Part shown: piece by piece, positions 22,639 to 31,478 of the stretch
How positions within the stretch are numbered: position 1 is the stretch's first letter
How the letters are laid out: each line of letters starts with the position of its first letter
NCBI RefSeq assembly: GCF_017349075.1
Contig: NZ_JAFMOF010000001.1
Span: 930,001 to 994,000 of the forward strand
From: Streptomyces triculaminicus
GTDB taxonomy: Bacteria > Actinomycetota > Actinomycetes > Streptomycetales > Streptomycetaceae
Reading direction: 5' to 3'
DNA length: 64,000 nucleotides
Notes under the pieces: model-generated
What the model was told of the DNA's origin: nothing
Seen by the model: only the letters and a program-made list of their open reading frames with translations
Databases searched by the model: none
Program-made: the position numbers and the translations under genes

Positions 22639-22690
22639 TTCGTCCCATGCCGTCCACACCCGTTCGTCCCATACGGTCCGCTCATGCGGC

Positions 22691-23578
22691 TCACACGGTG
22701 ATGTCCTTCGCCGTGAAGCGCGCCCACGCCGCCGAGCCGAACACGGCCGCGTACAGCGCCTGCAGGCCCAGATTGCGCAGCACCTGGTCCCAGAGGACCG
22801 GGTCGCGCAGCAGGTCCGCGAAGCTCAGCCAGTAGTGCGGGAAGAGATACGGCTGAATGGCACTGAGCTGCGGGAACTGGTCGAGGATCTGGACCGTGAT
22901 CAGCAGCCCGACCGTGGTCGCCATCGCCGCCACGCCGCTGTTGGTGAGCGTGGAGACGAACAGCCCCAGCGCGGCGACGCCGACCAGCGACAGCGCCACC
23001 ACCACGGCGATCGCCAGCGCGCGCAGCAGCCCCTCGCCGAATCCGATGGTCGTACCGCTGATCAGCGTGACCTCGCCGAGCGGGAAGAGCAGCGCCCCCA
23101 CCGCCAGCGCCGAGACGGCCACGACGAGCGTCGCGGCGAAGCAGAACGCCATCGTCGTCGCGTACTTGGCGAACAGCAGCCGGGTCCGTCCGGCCGGGGC
23201 CACCAGCAGATAGCGCAGCGTGCCCGAGCCCGCCTCGCCCGCGACGGAGTCGCCCGCGATCACCCCGATCGCCATCGGCAGGAAGAACGGCAGGGTCGCG
23301 GCGAGCGAGGTGAAGACCAGGAAGAGACCGTTGTTGGTGACCTGGCTGATGAAGGCCGGTCCCCCGCCGCCGTGAGCGCCGTCGTCGCCGGTCTCGATCT
23401 TCACGGCGATGCCGATCAGCACCGGGACGGCCGCGAGCACCCCCAGCAGGGCAAGGGTGCGCCACCTCCGGAAGGTCGTGGTCACCTCGCTGATCAGGAG
23501 CGAGAGCCCCCACCGCCGGGCCGCGGCCGAGGCCGGGACCGCCGTCGCGCCCGCGGGCGCCGCCTCAGCCCGCGACAT
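22691..23578 (-). CDS. ABC-2 type transporter permease
   Basis: A 295-residue membrane protein with six main hydrophobic segments, the architecture of ABC-2 permeases. The segment AGDSVAGEAGSGTLRYLLVAPAGR is the characteristic EAGSGTLRYLL cytoplasmic motif that contacts the ATPase. The ATG lies inside the 3' end of the ATPase gene (14-base overlap), so the two form one exporter. The substrate cannot be told from sequence. A LolA/RseB-like gene lies just upstream of the ATPase and may belong to the same envelope-related unit. Confidence 0.92.
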   Translation of the reverse strand: MSRAEAAPAGATAVPASAAARRWGLSLLISEVTTTFRRWRTLALLGVLAAVPVLIGIAVKIETGDDGAHGGGGPAFISQVTNNGLFLVFTSLAATLPFFLPMAIGVIAGDSVAGEAGSGTLRYLLVAPAGRTRLLFAKYATTMAFCFAATLVVAVSALAVGALLFPLGEVTLISGTTIGFGEGLLRALAIAVVVALSLVGVAALGLFVSTLTNSGVAAMATTVGLLITVQILDQFPQLSAIQPYLFPHYWLSFADLLRDPVLWDQVLRNLGLQALYAAVFGSAAWARFTAKDITV

Positions 23579-24548
23579 CGAAGCCCTCCCCCGTGAGCGC
23601 GACGAACGCGTCCTCCAGCGAGGCGCGTTCGGCGCCGAAGGCCCGTACGCGCACGTCCGCCCGGACGAGCGCGGCGTTGAGGTCCGCGAGCTCCGTCGCC
23701 GGGCCGGCCGGCAGCTCGCCGGTGACCCGGTCGTCCAGGACCGCGAGGTCGTTCACTCCGTGCTCCTTGAGGACCCGCACGGCCTCCGCCGTGTCGGGGG
23801 TGGTGACGGCCAGCCTGCCGCGGGCGGAGGAGGCCAGCTCGCCCACCGTCCCCTGGATCAGGAGCCGGCCCCGGGCCATGACGGCGACGTGCGTGCAGAC
23901 CTGCTCGATCTCGTCGAGGAGGTGGGAGGAGAGGAAGACGGTGGTGCCCTCCGAGGCCAGCGAGCGCACCAGCGTGCGGATCTCGCGCATGCCCTGCGGG
24001 TCGAGGCCGTTGGTGGGCTCGTCCAGCACGAGCAGCTCGCGGGGCTGGAGCAGGGCGGCGGCCAGGCCCAGGCGCTGCTTCATGCCGAGGGAGTACGCGC
24101 GGGCCTTCTTGCCCGCCGCGCCCGTGAGCCCCACCCGGTCCAGGGCGTGGCCGACGCGGGCCCGGCGGGTGCGGGCGTCGGCGGTGGGGTCGGCGGCGTC
24201 GAAGCGCGTGAGGTTGTCACGGCCGGACAGGAAGCCGTAGAGGGCGGGCCCTTCGATCAGGGCGCCCACCCTGGGCAGCACCCGCCGGGTGCCGCGGGGC
24301 ATCTCCTCGCCCAGCACCCGGGCGGTCCCGGAGGTCGGCTCGATGAGGCCCATGAGCATGCGGATGGTGGTGGTCTTGCCGGACCCGTTGGGCCCGAGGA
24401 AGCCGAAGACACTGCCGCGCGGCACGACCAGGTCGAGGCCGTCGACGGCGAGCTGACCGCCGAAGCGCTTGGTCAGCGCACGCGTCTCGACCACGGGAGC
24501 CCCTTCGGTGGCGCCGGGCCACGGCTCCGGCCTGGACCGGCCCTCCAC
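23565..24548 (-). CDS. ABC transporter ATP-binding protein
   Basis: A 327-residue ATPase. Walker A is GPNGSGKTT, the signature region is YSLGMKQRLGLAAALL (SLGMKQ variant of LSGGQ), Walker B LLVLDEPTNGLD, and the H-loop is SSHLLDE. A ~90-residue C-terminal domain of the DrrA/CcmA type follows. The GTG start has GAGGAG five bases upstream. An ATG further up (24626) would add 26 unconserved residues. It is translationally coupled to the permease. It powers export of an unknown substrate. Confidence 0.92.
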   Translation of the reverse strand: MEGRSRPEPWPGATEGAPVVETRALTKRFGGQLAVDGLDLVVPRGSVFGFLGPNGSGKTTTIRMLMGLIEPTSGTARVLGEEMPRGTRRVLPRVGALIEGPALYGFLSGRDNLTRFDAADPTADARTRRARVGHALDRVGLTGAAGKKARAYSLGMKQRLGLAAALLQPRELLVLDEPTNGLDPQGMREIRTLVRSLASEGTTVFLSSHLLDEIEQVCTHVAVMARGRLLIQGTVGELASSARGRLAVTTPDTAEAVRVLKEHGVNDLAVLDDRVTGELPAGPATELADLNAALVRADVRVRAFGAERASLEDAFVALTGEGFDVAG

Positions 24549-24641
24549 GCTGTCTCCTCTCGGGTGTGCGGCCCGCGGCCGCGTCGGGCCCGGGCGCGGC
24601 GACGATCGCCGGAGCCCGGGCCACACGGGGCAAACAGCCCG

Positions 24642-25979
24642 CTACTTGGCGGCGTTCGCGGCCTTGACCAGCGCGTCCTTGTCGACCGCGCCGACGTAGA
24701 CCTTTCCGTCGTCCGTCACCAGGGCGTTGACGATCTTCGTGCTGAAGACCCGGCCGGAGCCGAAGCCGCCGGAGACCTTGGTGCCGAAGCTGTCGAGCAG
24801 CGCCCCGGCGTCGGCGGCGTTCTTCTCGCCGCCCTTGGCACCGCTCTTGGCCTTGCCGGTGACGGCCGTCCCGGCGTCCTTGCCCGCCGAGAACCGGGCG
24901 ATCGACGCCCAGCCCTCGCCGGTCACCTCGGGGGCGACGGAGGCGTCGCCGCCGACGCCGGGCAGGCCCAGCGCCTCGGGCAGGCCGCTCTTGTGGTCGT
25001 TCTTGTGGTCGCGGCCGGCTCCGACGGCCTTCTCGTCGGCCTCCGTCACCTTGGCGCCCTTGGGCGGGGTGAAGGCGAACGTGCCGGCGGAGGGCTTGCC
25101 GAAGTCGACCTTGGTGAAGCCGGCGTCGACGACCGCCTTGCCGCCGCTCTTGGCGGCGAGGGTGAACTTCAGCGGCACGCCGCTCTTGGCGTCGACCGCG
25201 ATCCGCACCGAGCCGACCGTCGACTCGCCCTGCTTGGGCTTGATCACGAGCTGGTAGGCGTCGCGGCCGGCCACCTTGGCCGTGCCGTCGACGGTGATGG
25301 ACGTCGACTCGTCGGCCGCGGCGAGGACCTTCTTCGACAGCTCCTGCGGAGAGGCCGCGCCGAGGCCCTTGGGCATGTCCTGCCCGGCCTTGCCGCCCTT
25401 GCCCTCGGCCGGGGCCTTGGGGGCCTCGGAGTGGTAGACGGTGTTGCTCGCGCTGTCGTACGCCCAGAGCTGGTCGCCGTTGCGGATGACGCTGTACTCG
25501 GCGGCGCGCTCGACGAGCGACAGGCGCTGCTTGTCGGGGCCGTCGGCGGCGACGCGCAGCGTGTGGGTGCCGGAGAGGAGCTCGGTGAGCTTGGACTCCG
25601 GGGAGGGGGCCGCGCCGCCCTTCCCGCCGTCGTGGCCACCGCCCTTGCCGCCCTTGCCGTCCTTGCCGTCCGCCCCGAAGGAGGCGCCGGAGGGGAGCGA
25701 GGGCAGGCCCAGGTCGGTGCTGATCTTGACCGTGCCCGACATCCGCTGGGTGTCGGACTGGGCCATCTTGGCTATGAGGTCCTGCGCGCTGATCCTCGGC
25801 AGATCGGGGTCGCCCGTGCCGGCGAACGCCGACGTGATGCCGATCGTCGCGGCCGCCACGCCCGCCACCGCGACCGGGACCGCGTAGCGGACGGCCTTAC
25901 GGCGGCGGCCCGTTCCCGTACCGTCCCCGTCGGGCCCGGTGGCGCCGTCGGTGCCCGGTGTCGGTTGGATCCGTGCCAT
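24642..25979 (-). CDS. LolA/RseB-like exported or membrane-anchored protein with Gly/Lys-rich insert
   Basis: A 445-residue protein. After a charged N-terminus, one hydrophobic segment (residues ~30-52, VPVAVAGVAAATIGITSAF) acts as anchor or signal. The rest resembles the open-barrel fold of LolA/RseB proteins, which bind acyl chains (LRVAADGPDKQRLSLVERAAEYSVIRNGDQLWAYDSASN). A low-complexity insert of G, K, D and H (GKDGKGGKGGGHDGGKGG) splits the domain. GGAGG lies eight bases before the ATG. It is upstream of, and co-oriented with, the ABC exporter, with a 93-base gap. A role in lipid handling or anti-sigma control is inference only. Confidence 0.8.
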   Translation of the reverse strand: MARIQPTPGTDGATGPDGDGTGTGRRRKAVRYAVPVAVAGVAAATIGITSAFAGTGDPDLPRISAQDLIAKMAQSDTQRMSGTVKISTDLGLPSLPSGASFGADGKDGKGGKGGGHDGGKGGAAPSPESKLTELLSGTHTLRVAADGPDKQRLSLVERAAEYSVIRNGDQLWAYDSASNTVYHSEAPKAPAEGKGGKAGQDMPKGLGAASPQELSKKVLAAADESTSITVDGTAKVAGRDAYQLVIKPKQGESTVGSVRIAVDAKSGVPLKFTLAAKSGGKAVVDAGFTKVDFGKPSAGTFAFTPPKGAKVTEADEKAVGAGRDHKNDHKSGLPEALGLPGVGGDASVAPEVTGEGWASIARFSAGKDAGTAVTGKAKSGAKGGEKNAADAGALLDSFGTKVSGGFGSGRVFSTKIVNALVTDDGKVYVGAVDKDALVKAANAAK

Positions 25980-26239
25980 GTGCTCTACCTCCGTCGTCGG
26001 CGGCGGTCTTTCGCGTCGTGCACACGCCCACACCTAGGCTCATTGTGGCCCGACCGCACGGTGGAGGCGCTGGAGTCCGGGGTTTCCCCCGGAGGAAGAC
26101 GCTTTCGATTCCACCAAACCGGCCACCAGAAGTCGTCAGCCGACGGGATCAAGTCACCGTACGCCTTCGGTATGACGCCCCTTAGGGGCACGCCCGCCGG
26201 AGGGCGGAGCGGCGGGACGCGCACCGGCGCCGGCCCGGG

Positions 26240-27250
26240 TCAGCCGGCGCGGTGCACCACGAGGTCGCAGAGCTCCTCGAGCGCCGCCTTGGCGGAGCAC
26301 TGCGGCAGCGGGGCCAGCGTCGCCCGCGCCTCCTCGGCGTAGCGGACGGTGTCGCGCCGGGCCTGCTCGAGCGCGGGGTGGGTGCGCAGCCGGCGCAGCA
26401 CCTCGGCGAGCCGGGCGTCGTCCGCGAGGTCGCCGTCGAGCAGCTCGCACAGTTCGACGTCGTCCCGGTCGCCGGAGGCCGCGGCGCGGGCGCGCAGGTG
26501 CAGCACGGGCAGCGTGGGGATGCCCTCGCGCAGGTCGGTGCCGGGGGTCTTGCCGGACTCGTGGGAGTCGCTGGCGATGTCGAGGACGTCGTCGGCGAGC
26601 TGGAAGGCGACGCCGAGCCGCTCCCCGTAGTGGGTGAGGATCTCCACGGTCCGCTCGTCGGCGCCGGACATCATCGCGCCGAAGCGCCCCGCGACGGCGA
26701 TCAGCGAGCCGGTCTTGCCGGCGATGACGTCCAGGTAGTGCTCGATGGGGTCGCGGCCGTCGCGCGGGCCGGCGGTCTCCAGGATCTGGCCGGTTACCAA
26801 CCGCTCGAACGCCTCGGCCTGGATGCGTACGGCCTCGGGGCCGAGATCGGCCAGTATGTGCGAGGCGCGGGCGAAGAGGAAGTCACCCGTCAGGACGGCC
26901 AGGGAGTTGCCCCAGCGGGCGTTGGCGCTGGCCACGCCGCGGCGCACGTCGGCCTCGTCCATGACGTCGTCGTGGTAGAGCGTGGCCAGGTGGGTGAGCT
27001 CGACCACCACGGCCGAGGGCACCACGCCCGGGGCGTAGGGGTCGCCGAACTGCGCGGCGAGCGCGACCAGCAGCGGGCGGAACCGCTTGCCTCCGGCCCG
27101 GACCAGGTGCTGGGCGGCCTCGGTGATGAAGGGGACGCCGCTCTTGGTGGCCTCGAGGAGGCCCTCCTCGACGGCGGCCAACCCGGCCTGGACATCGGCT
27201 TCAAGAGCCTGGTCCCGCACGCTCAGCCCGAAAGGCCCGACGACGGTCAC
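26240..27250 (-). CDS. Long-chain polyprenyl diphosphate synthase
   Basis: A 336-residue trans-prenyltransferase. The first aspartate-rich motif DDVMDEAD begins at residue 94 and the second DDVLDIASD at 220, both with Mg-binding aspartates intact; GGKRFRPLL near residue 53 binds isopentenyl diphosphate. The residues four and five before the first motif are small (A, T), which in this family leaves the pocket open for long chains. With menaquinone genes in the window, a C40-C50 menaquinone side-chain synthase is likely. A GTG start with AGGAG eight bases ahead is used. Confidence 0.93.
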   Translation of the reverse strand: MTVVGPFGLSVRDQALEADVQAGLAAVEEGLLEATKSGVPFITEAAQHLVRAGGKRFRPLLVALAAQFGDPYAPGVVPSAVVVELTHLATLYHDDVMDEADVRRGVASANARWGNSLAVLTGDFLFARASHILADLGPEAVRIQAEAFERLVTGQILETAGPRDGRDPIEHYLDVIAGKTGSLIAVAGRFGAMMSGADERTVEILTHYGERLGVAFQLADDVLDIASDSHESGKTPGTDLREGIPTLPVLHLRARAAASGDRDDVELCELLDGDLADDARLAEVLRRLRTHPALEQARRDTVRYAEEARATLAPLPQCSAKAALEELCDLVVHRAG

Positions 27251-27405
27251 GAGGGGTACTCCTGTCTGCCTGCGAACACGGGGATTGTCGATGTGTCGCT
27301 GTCTTCACCAAAAGTCAGCGTATCCGGTCGGCTCTCGATCACCGTGGGCGCCGTCCCTTTCAGACGCTCCCCGCCGACCTCCCCGTGGCGCTCCCCAGCC
27401 ATCGA

Positions 27406-27441
27406 ACACCGGGCGGGCTGACGACTCAGCCCGCCCGGTGT
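27406..27441 (-). terminator. Strong 16-bp stem-loop after the monooxygenase-like gene
   Basis: ACACCGGGCGGGCTGA pairs perfectly with TCAGCCCGCCCGGTGT around a CGAC loop. It lies 18 bases downstream of the stop at 27459, separating that gene from the prenyl synthase. Confidence 0.88.
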
Positions 27442-27458
27442 CTGGGGAAATGCCCGGT

Positions 27459-28664
27459 CTATCCCTGACCCACCGCCCTGGCCAGCCGGGGCGAGGCGTA
27501 TTCCGTGCCGCACACGAACCGCATGACCGGCCCGAAACTCGCGGCCGCCGGCAGCCCGGTGAAGAACAGCCCCGGCACCGACGAGCGGTAGCCGGCGCCC
27601 AGTCGCGGCCCGCCCGCGGCGACCGCGAGGCGGGTGCGCAGGCCGGGGCCGAGGAAGTCCAGCGCCGCCACGTCCACCCGGTAGCCCGTCGCGGCGATCA
27701 CGTGGTCGGCGCGCAGCTCGCTCTCGGGCGCGCCCTCGCCCTCACCGGCGAGCGTCAGCACCGGACGCCCGGACTCCACCCGGGTGCGTACGATCCGCTT
27801 CCCCTCGGTGACCCGCACCCGGCCCACGAACCTCTCGCGCAGCCACCACGCGCCCAGCGGCCCCAGCACCCGGCGCACCAGATAGCGCCGCGTCGGCGCC
27901 GGCAGGTGCCGGAAGCCGTCCGCGTGGTACGAGAACGCGTACAGCGACCAGGCCCGCCCGAAGGGGGTGTCGGGCTTGAACGGCGACTGCCCGTCCGGCG
28001 CCGCGCCGAAGCGGACCGCGCCGCGCCGCCGCGCGACCACCCGCACCGCCGCGCCCGCCTCGGCCAGCAGCACCGCGCTCTCCAGCGCCGACTGCCCGGC
28101 GCCGACGACCACCACCTCGCGCCCGGCGAACACCGACAGGTCGCGGTGCTGGGAGCTGTGCGAGACGGGCCCGGCGGGCGAGGGCCCGGACGGGACGGCG
28201 GAGGCCAGCTCGGGCGGCAGCTGGGCCAGCCCGCTCAGGCCCGTGGCCACGACCACGGCACGGGCGGCGAACTGCTCCCCGGAGTCCAGCTTCAGCTCGA
28301 AGCCGCCGCCGGAGTCGCGCCGCTCCACCGAGACCACCCGCTCGTGCTCCAGCTGGGGCACCAGCCGCTGCTGGAACCACAGTCCGTAGCCGGCGAAGGT
28401 CTCGACGGGGATGGTGTCCCAGTCCGACTCGAAGCGCCGCTCCCCCATGTCCTGGCAGTAGTCGAAGAGGGTGTGCCCGGGCTGCGGTGCGTCGATGTTC
28501 GACGCGGAGGGGGTGGATTTCAGCAGCATCCCGACGGGCATCTGTTCGCGCCAGCTCACCATCGGCGAGCCGAAGACGCGCGTCGGTACGGCGCGCGCTT
28601 TCAGATGGGCTGCGGTCGACAGGCCGTACGGGCCGGCCCCGATGACGGCTACCGGAAGTGTCAC
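27459..28664 (-). CDS. Flavin-containing monooxygenase-like FAD/NAD(P)-binding oxidoreductase
   Basis: A 401-residue flavoprotein. The N-terminal FAD-binding motif is VAVIGAGPYGLSTAAHL. A second dinucleotide motif VVVVGAGQSALESAVLLAEAG lies at about residue 180, and the hinge motif ATGYRVD near residue 325, as in N-hydroxylating and Baeyer-Villiger-like enzymes. The GTG was chosen for GGAGGGG upstream; an upstream ATG would add 11 residues. It follows the ATP-grasp gene on the same strand, separated by an octamer repeat array. The pairing suggests a joint modification pathway, but the substrate is unknown. Confidence 0.87.
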   Translation of the reverse strand: MTLPVAVIGAGPYGLSTAAHLKARAVPTRVFGSPMVSWREQMPVGMLLKSTPSASNIDAPQPGHTLFDYCQDMGERRFESDWDTIPVETFAGYGLWFQQRLVPQLEHERVVSVERRDSGGGFELKLDSGEQFAARAVVVATGLSGLAQLPPELASAVPSGPSPAGPVSHSSQHRDLSVFAGREVVVVGAGQSALESAVLLAEAGAAVRVVARRRGAVRFGAAPDGQSPFKPDTPFGRAWSLYAFSYHADGFRHLPAPTRRYLVRRVLGPLGAWWLRERFVGRVRVTEGKRIVRTRVESGRPVLTLAGEGEGAPESELRADHVIAATGYRVDVAALDFLGPGLRTRLAVAAGGPRLGAGYRSSVPGLFFTGLPAAASFGPVMRFVCGTEYASPRLARAVGQG

Positions 28665-28710
28665 GAGTCCCCTCCAGGGCGTTGCTGCCGGGCACATTGC
28701 ACGCGGTTGT

Positions 28711-28803
28711 CACTCGGTCACACGGTCGATCACATGGTCATTCGGTCACGCGGGTCGCTGGGTCACTCGGCCGCTCGGTCGCTCGGTCGCTCGGTCATTC
28801 GGA
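28711..28803. repeat. Imperfect tandem octamer array between ATP-grasp and monooxygenase genes
   Basis: About eleven units of consensus CRCTCGGT (plus strand; for example CACTCGGT, CGCTCGGT x3, CATTCGGT), with a few spaced or 9-base units. The array begins 47 bases before the monooxygenase start and its last unit covers the ATP-grasp stop codon. It is non-coding in the intercistronic RNA and its function is unknown. Confidence 0.8.
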
Positions 28804-30057
28804 GACGGCGGCGGAGCGGCGCCTGGAACGCCACAGCTGCCACAGATGGCGCATGCCCGGCCGGACGAACCGGGCGAGCATGGTGAAGAACGGCTTCATG
28901 TCGTCCCGCGCGGCCCAGGCCAGCTCCGTGCCGCTGGCACGGGCGGGGGCGTGCGGGGTGGTGTAGCCGCTGCGGCGGTAGGCCGCGAAGGCGGGCAGGT
29001 CGATGTTCTCCACGACGAAGCGGCGGCCCGTGAGCTGCTCGCCCTCGGGCACGGCCCGCCCGGTGAGGTCCAGATGCTGGGCGCGGACGACGTCGATGCC
29101 CGCCTCGTTCTCGAACATGCGGAACTGGGCGCCCATGCGGGGGTTGAAGTCCAGGAGTTTGTACCGCCCGTCGCGGCGGTCGAAGCGCCAGTCCAGGTCG
29201 ACGATCCCGCTGAAGCCGATCTGCTTGATGAACTGCGCGGCCATGGCGGCCAGTTCGGGGTTGTCGACGATGTACGCGTTGGCGGTCATGCCCGCGTGCG
29301 GCGGCCAGGAGCGCACCTTGACTCCGGTGAACATCGCCAGCGGCGTGCTCTCGGCGTCGAAGTAGGCGTGGACGATCCAGTCCTCCGCCTCCTCGCGGGG
29401 GAGGTACTCCTGCAGGATCACCCCCGGCGAGGGCCCCCAGTCGCGCGCCAGCCCCAGCAGCTCCCGGGGGCCGCCGATGCGCGTGGTGCCCTGCACGGCC
29501 GGGTGCCGACGCCGCTCGAAGGCCTCGCGGTTCTTGGCGACCAGCGGGAAGACGGCGACCGACGCGTACTTCTCGATCTCCTCGTACGAGGCCGGGAACA
29601 GCGTCGCCGGCGACGGCACACCGTGCTCCACGCACAGTTCGTGGAGCCCCTGCTTGCTGGCCAGCCGGCGCGGCAGCCCCCGCTCCACGGGCGGGAAGAG
29701 GAACGAGCCCGCCAGCTCCGCGGCGTGCTCGGCGATCAGCACCGCCGCCTCCTCGTCGGTGGGGATCAGCACGGCCGGACGGCCGATCCGCCGCCCGATC
29801 CGCAGCAGCCCGGCCACCAGCTCCTCGGGACGTTCCGTGCCGGTGGTCGGCCAGACGAAACCGGAGCGCAGATAGCGGGAGACGGCGGCGGGAGTCCATC
29901 TGTCCTCGGTGACGGCGTACATCGGGACGCCGAGCCGTCCGAGGCTGCGGATCGCGCCGACCCCACCGTGGTGGAGCGGATAGTCGCCGATCTTGAGAAT
30001 CAACCCGGGTACGGACCGGTCCACCGCCACCGGCGCGCTCCTGCTCGCCACCAGCAC
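28795..30057 (-). CDS. ATP-grasp carboxylate-amine ligase-like protein
   Basis: A 420-residue protein with an ATP-grasp fold. An N-terminal nucleotide-like domain (GVGAIRSLGRLGVPMYAVTED) precedes the ATP-binding region (FPLVAKNREAF) and the C-terminal Mg/ATP site DWRFDRRDGRYKLLDFNPRMGAQFR. It resembles the COG3919-type ATP-grasp group often found near cell-surface or lipid genes. It should join a carboxylate to an amine or other nucleophile using ATP, but the substrates are unknown. The start is a GTG with a G-rich site. It is divergent from fumarylacetoacetase and upstream of the monooxygenase-like gene. Confidence 0.85.
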   Translation of the reverse strand: MLVASRSAPVAVDRSVPGLILKIGDYPLHHGGVGAIRSLGRLGVPMYAVTEDRWTPAAVSRYLRSGFVWPTTGTERPEELVAGLLRIGRRIGRPAVLIPTDEEAAVLIAEHAAELAGSFLFPPVERGLPRRLASKQGLHELCVEHGVPSPATLFPASYEEIEKYASVAVFPLVAKNREAFERRRHPAVQGTTRIGGPRELLGLARDWGPSPGVILQEYLPREEAEDWIVHAYFDAESTPLAMFTGVKVRSWPPHAGMTANAYIVDNPELAAMAAQFIKQIGFSGIVDLDWRFDRRDGRYKLLDFNPRMGAQFRMFENEAGIDVVRAQHLDLTGRAVPEGEQLTGRRFVVENIDLPAFAAYRRSGYTTPHAPARASGTELAWAARDDMKPFFTMLARFVRPGMRHLWQLWRSRRRSAAVSE

Positions 30058-30111
30058 CCCCCTCGGCCACCCAGCCTCAGCGGCCCCCCACTGTGTGTGA
30101 CCCGACTTAGG

Positions 30112-30141
30112 ACGCTACTTCGGAATCGACACCTCCAGCAA
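30112..30141 (-). promoter_or_regulatory. Candidate promoter for the ATP-grasp gene
   Basis: TTGCTG (30136-30141) and TAGCGT (30112-30117) read on the minus strand with an 18-base spacer, about 55 bases upstream of the GTG. This is a reasonable match to a housekeeping -35/-10 pair in a divergent intergenic region; no experimental support is visible. Confidence 0.3.
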
Positions 30142-30290
30142 GGAGTTACCGGACATTGCCCTCCCTTTAGCCAGCGGTCGGACACCTGTCCTGGCCCTCG
30201 TGCCGAAAGGCCACCGCGACGTAGTGTGAGCACCGCTCCAACCGGCCCCCGGCTGACGAACCGTCCAGGACGAAGGCGAGGCAGCGTTCC

Positions 30291-31478
30291 ATGCCCCAGC
30301 ACCACCCGCGTGACCTGGCCGAAGGCGACCCCTTCGGCCCGGACACCCTCCCGTACGGCGTGTTCACCACCCCTGACGCGCCCGACCGCCCCCGGGTCGG
30401 CGTCCGCTACGGCGCGCACGTCCTGGACGCCGCGGCGGCAGCCGCCGCGCACGGTTCCGCTTACGCGGACCTGCTGGCAGCGCCCACGCTCAATCCGCTG
30501 ATGGCCGCCGGCCGCCCCGCGTGGCAGGCCGTACGCGCCGAGGTGCGCGGCTGGCTGGACGAGCCGTACTTCCACCCGCTGGAGGAGGTCACCCTCCACC
30601 TGCCGTTCGAGGTCGCCGACTACGTCGACTTCTACGCCAGCGAGCACCACGCCGCCAACGTCGGCCGCATCTTCCGCCCGGGCGGTGAGGCCCTCACGCC
30701 CAACTGGAAGCACCTGCCGATCGGGTACCACGGGCGCGCCGGCACGGTCGTGGTGACCGGCACGGACGTCGTGCGCCCCCAGGGCCAGCGCAAGGCGCCC
30801 GGCGACGACCTGCCCACCTTCGGGCCGTCGCTGCGCCTCGACATCGAGGCCGAGGTCGGCTTCGTCGTCGGCACCCCCGCCCCGGACAACACTCCCGTCC
30901 CGCTGAGCGACTTCCGCGAGCATGTCTTCGGCGTCTGCCTGGTCAACGACTGGTCCTCCCGCGACCTGCAGTCCTGGGAGTACGTGCCGCTCGGCCCCTT
31001 CCTGGGCAAGTCCTTCGCGACCTCCGTCTCGGCCTGGATCACCCCGCTGGACGCCTTCGACGCCTCCCGGACGGCGCCGCCGGCGCGCACGTACCCCCTG
31101 CTGCCCTACCTCGACGACTCCGCCGACGAGCCCGGCGGCATCGACCTGCGCATCGAGGTGACCATCAACGGCGAGACCGTCTCCCGGCCGCCGTTCTCCG
31201 CCATGTACTGGACGGCCGCCCAGCAGCTGGCCCACATGACCGTCAACGGCGCCTCCCTGCGCACCGGCGACTTCTACGCCTCCGGCACGGTCAGCGGCCC
31301 CGAGCCCGACCAGCTGGGCTGCCTGCTCGAGCTCACCCGGGGCAAGGGCCCGTTCCTCGCCGACGGCGACGAGGTCACGCTCACGGCGTGGGCGCCCGGC
31401 GCGAACGGCGCGCGCATCGGCCTCGGCGAGGTCACCGGTCGCATCACCCCGGCGCGCACGGCGCCACCGGGCGCGTGA
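30291..31478 (+). CDS. fahA: Fumarylacetoacetase
   Basis: A 395-residue enzyme of tyrosine/phenylalanine breakdown that hydrolyses fumarylacetoacetate to fumarate and acetoacetate. The catalytic pair of the mouse enzyme (D126, H133) is at D113 and H120 in YVDFYASEHHAANVG. WKHLPIGYHGR, metal-binding DIEAEVGFVVG and LVNDWSSRDLQSWEYVPLGPFLGKSF are all present. Length is slightly under the eukaryotic enzyme (about 420). A GAAGG-type site precedes the ATG. The stop overlaps the next gene's GTG, so the GPP34 gene is co-translated. No other tyrosine-catabolic gene is in the window. Confidence 0.95.
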   Translation: MPQHHPRDLAEGDPFGPDTLPYGVFTTPDAPDRPRVGVRYGAHVLDAAAAAAAHGSAYADLLAAPTLNPLMAAGRPAWQAVRAEVRGWLDEPYFHPLEEVTLHLPFEVADYVDFYASEHHAANVGRIFRPGGEALTPNWKHLPIGYHGRAGTVVVTGTDVVRPQGQRKAPGDDLPTFGPSLRLDIEAEVGFVVGTPAPDNTPVPLSDFREHVFGVCLVNDWSSRDLQSWEYVPLGPFLGKSFATSVSAWITPLDAFDASRTAPPARTYPLLPYLDDSADEPGGIDLRIEVTINGETVSRPPFSAMYWTAAQQLAHMTVNGASLRTGDFYASGTVSGPEPDQLGCLLELTRGKGPFLADGDEVTLTAWAPGANGARIGLGEVTGRITPARTAPPGA

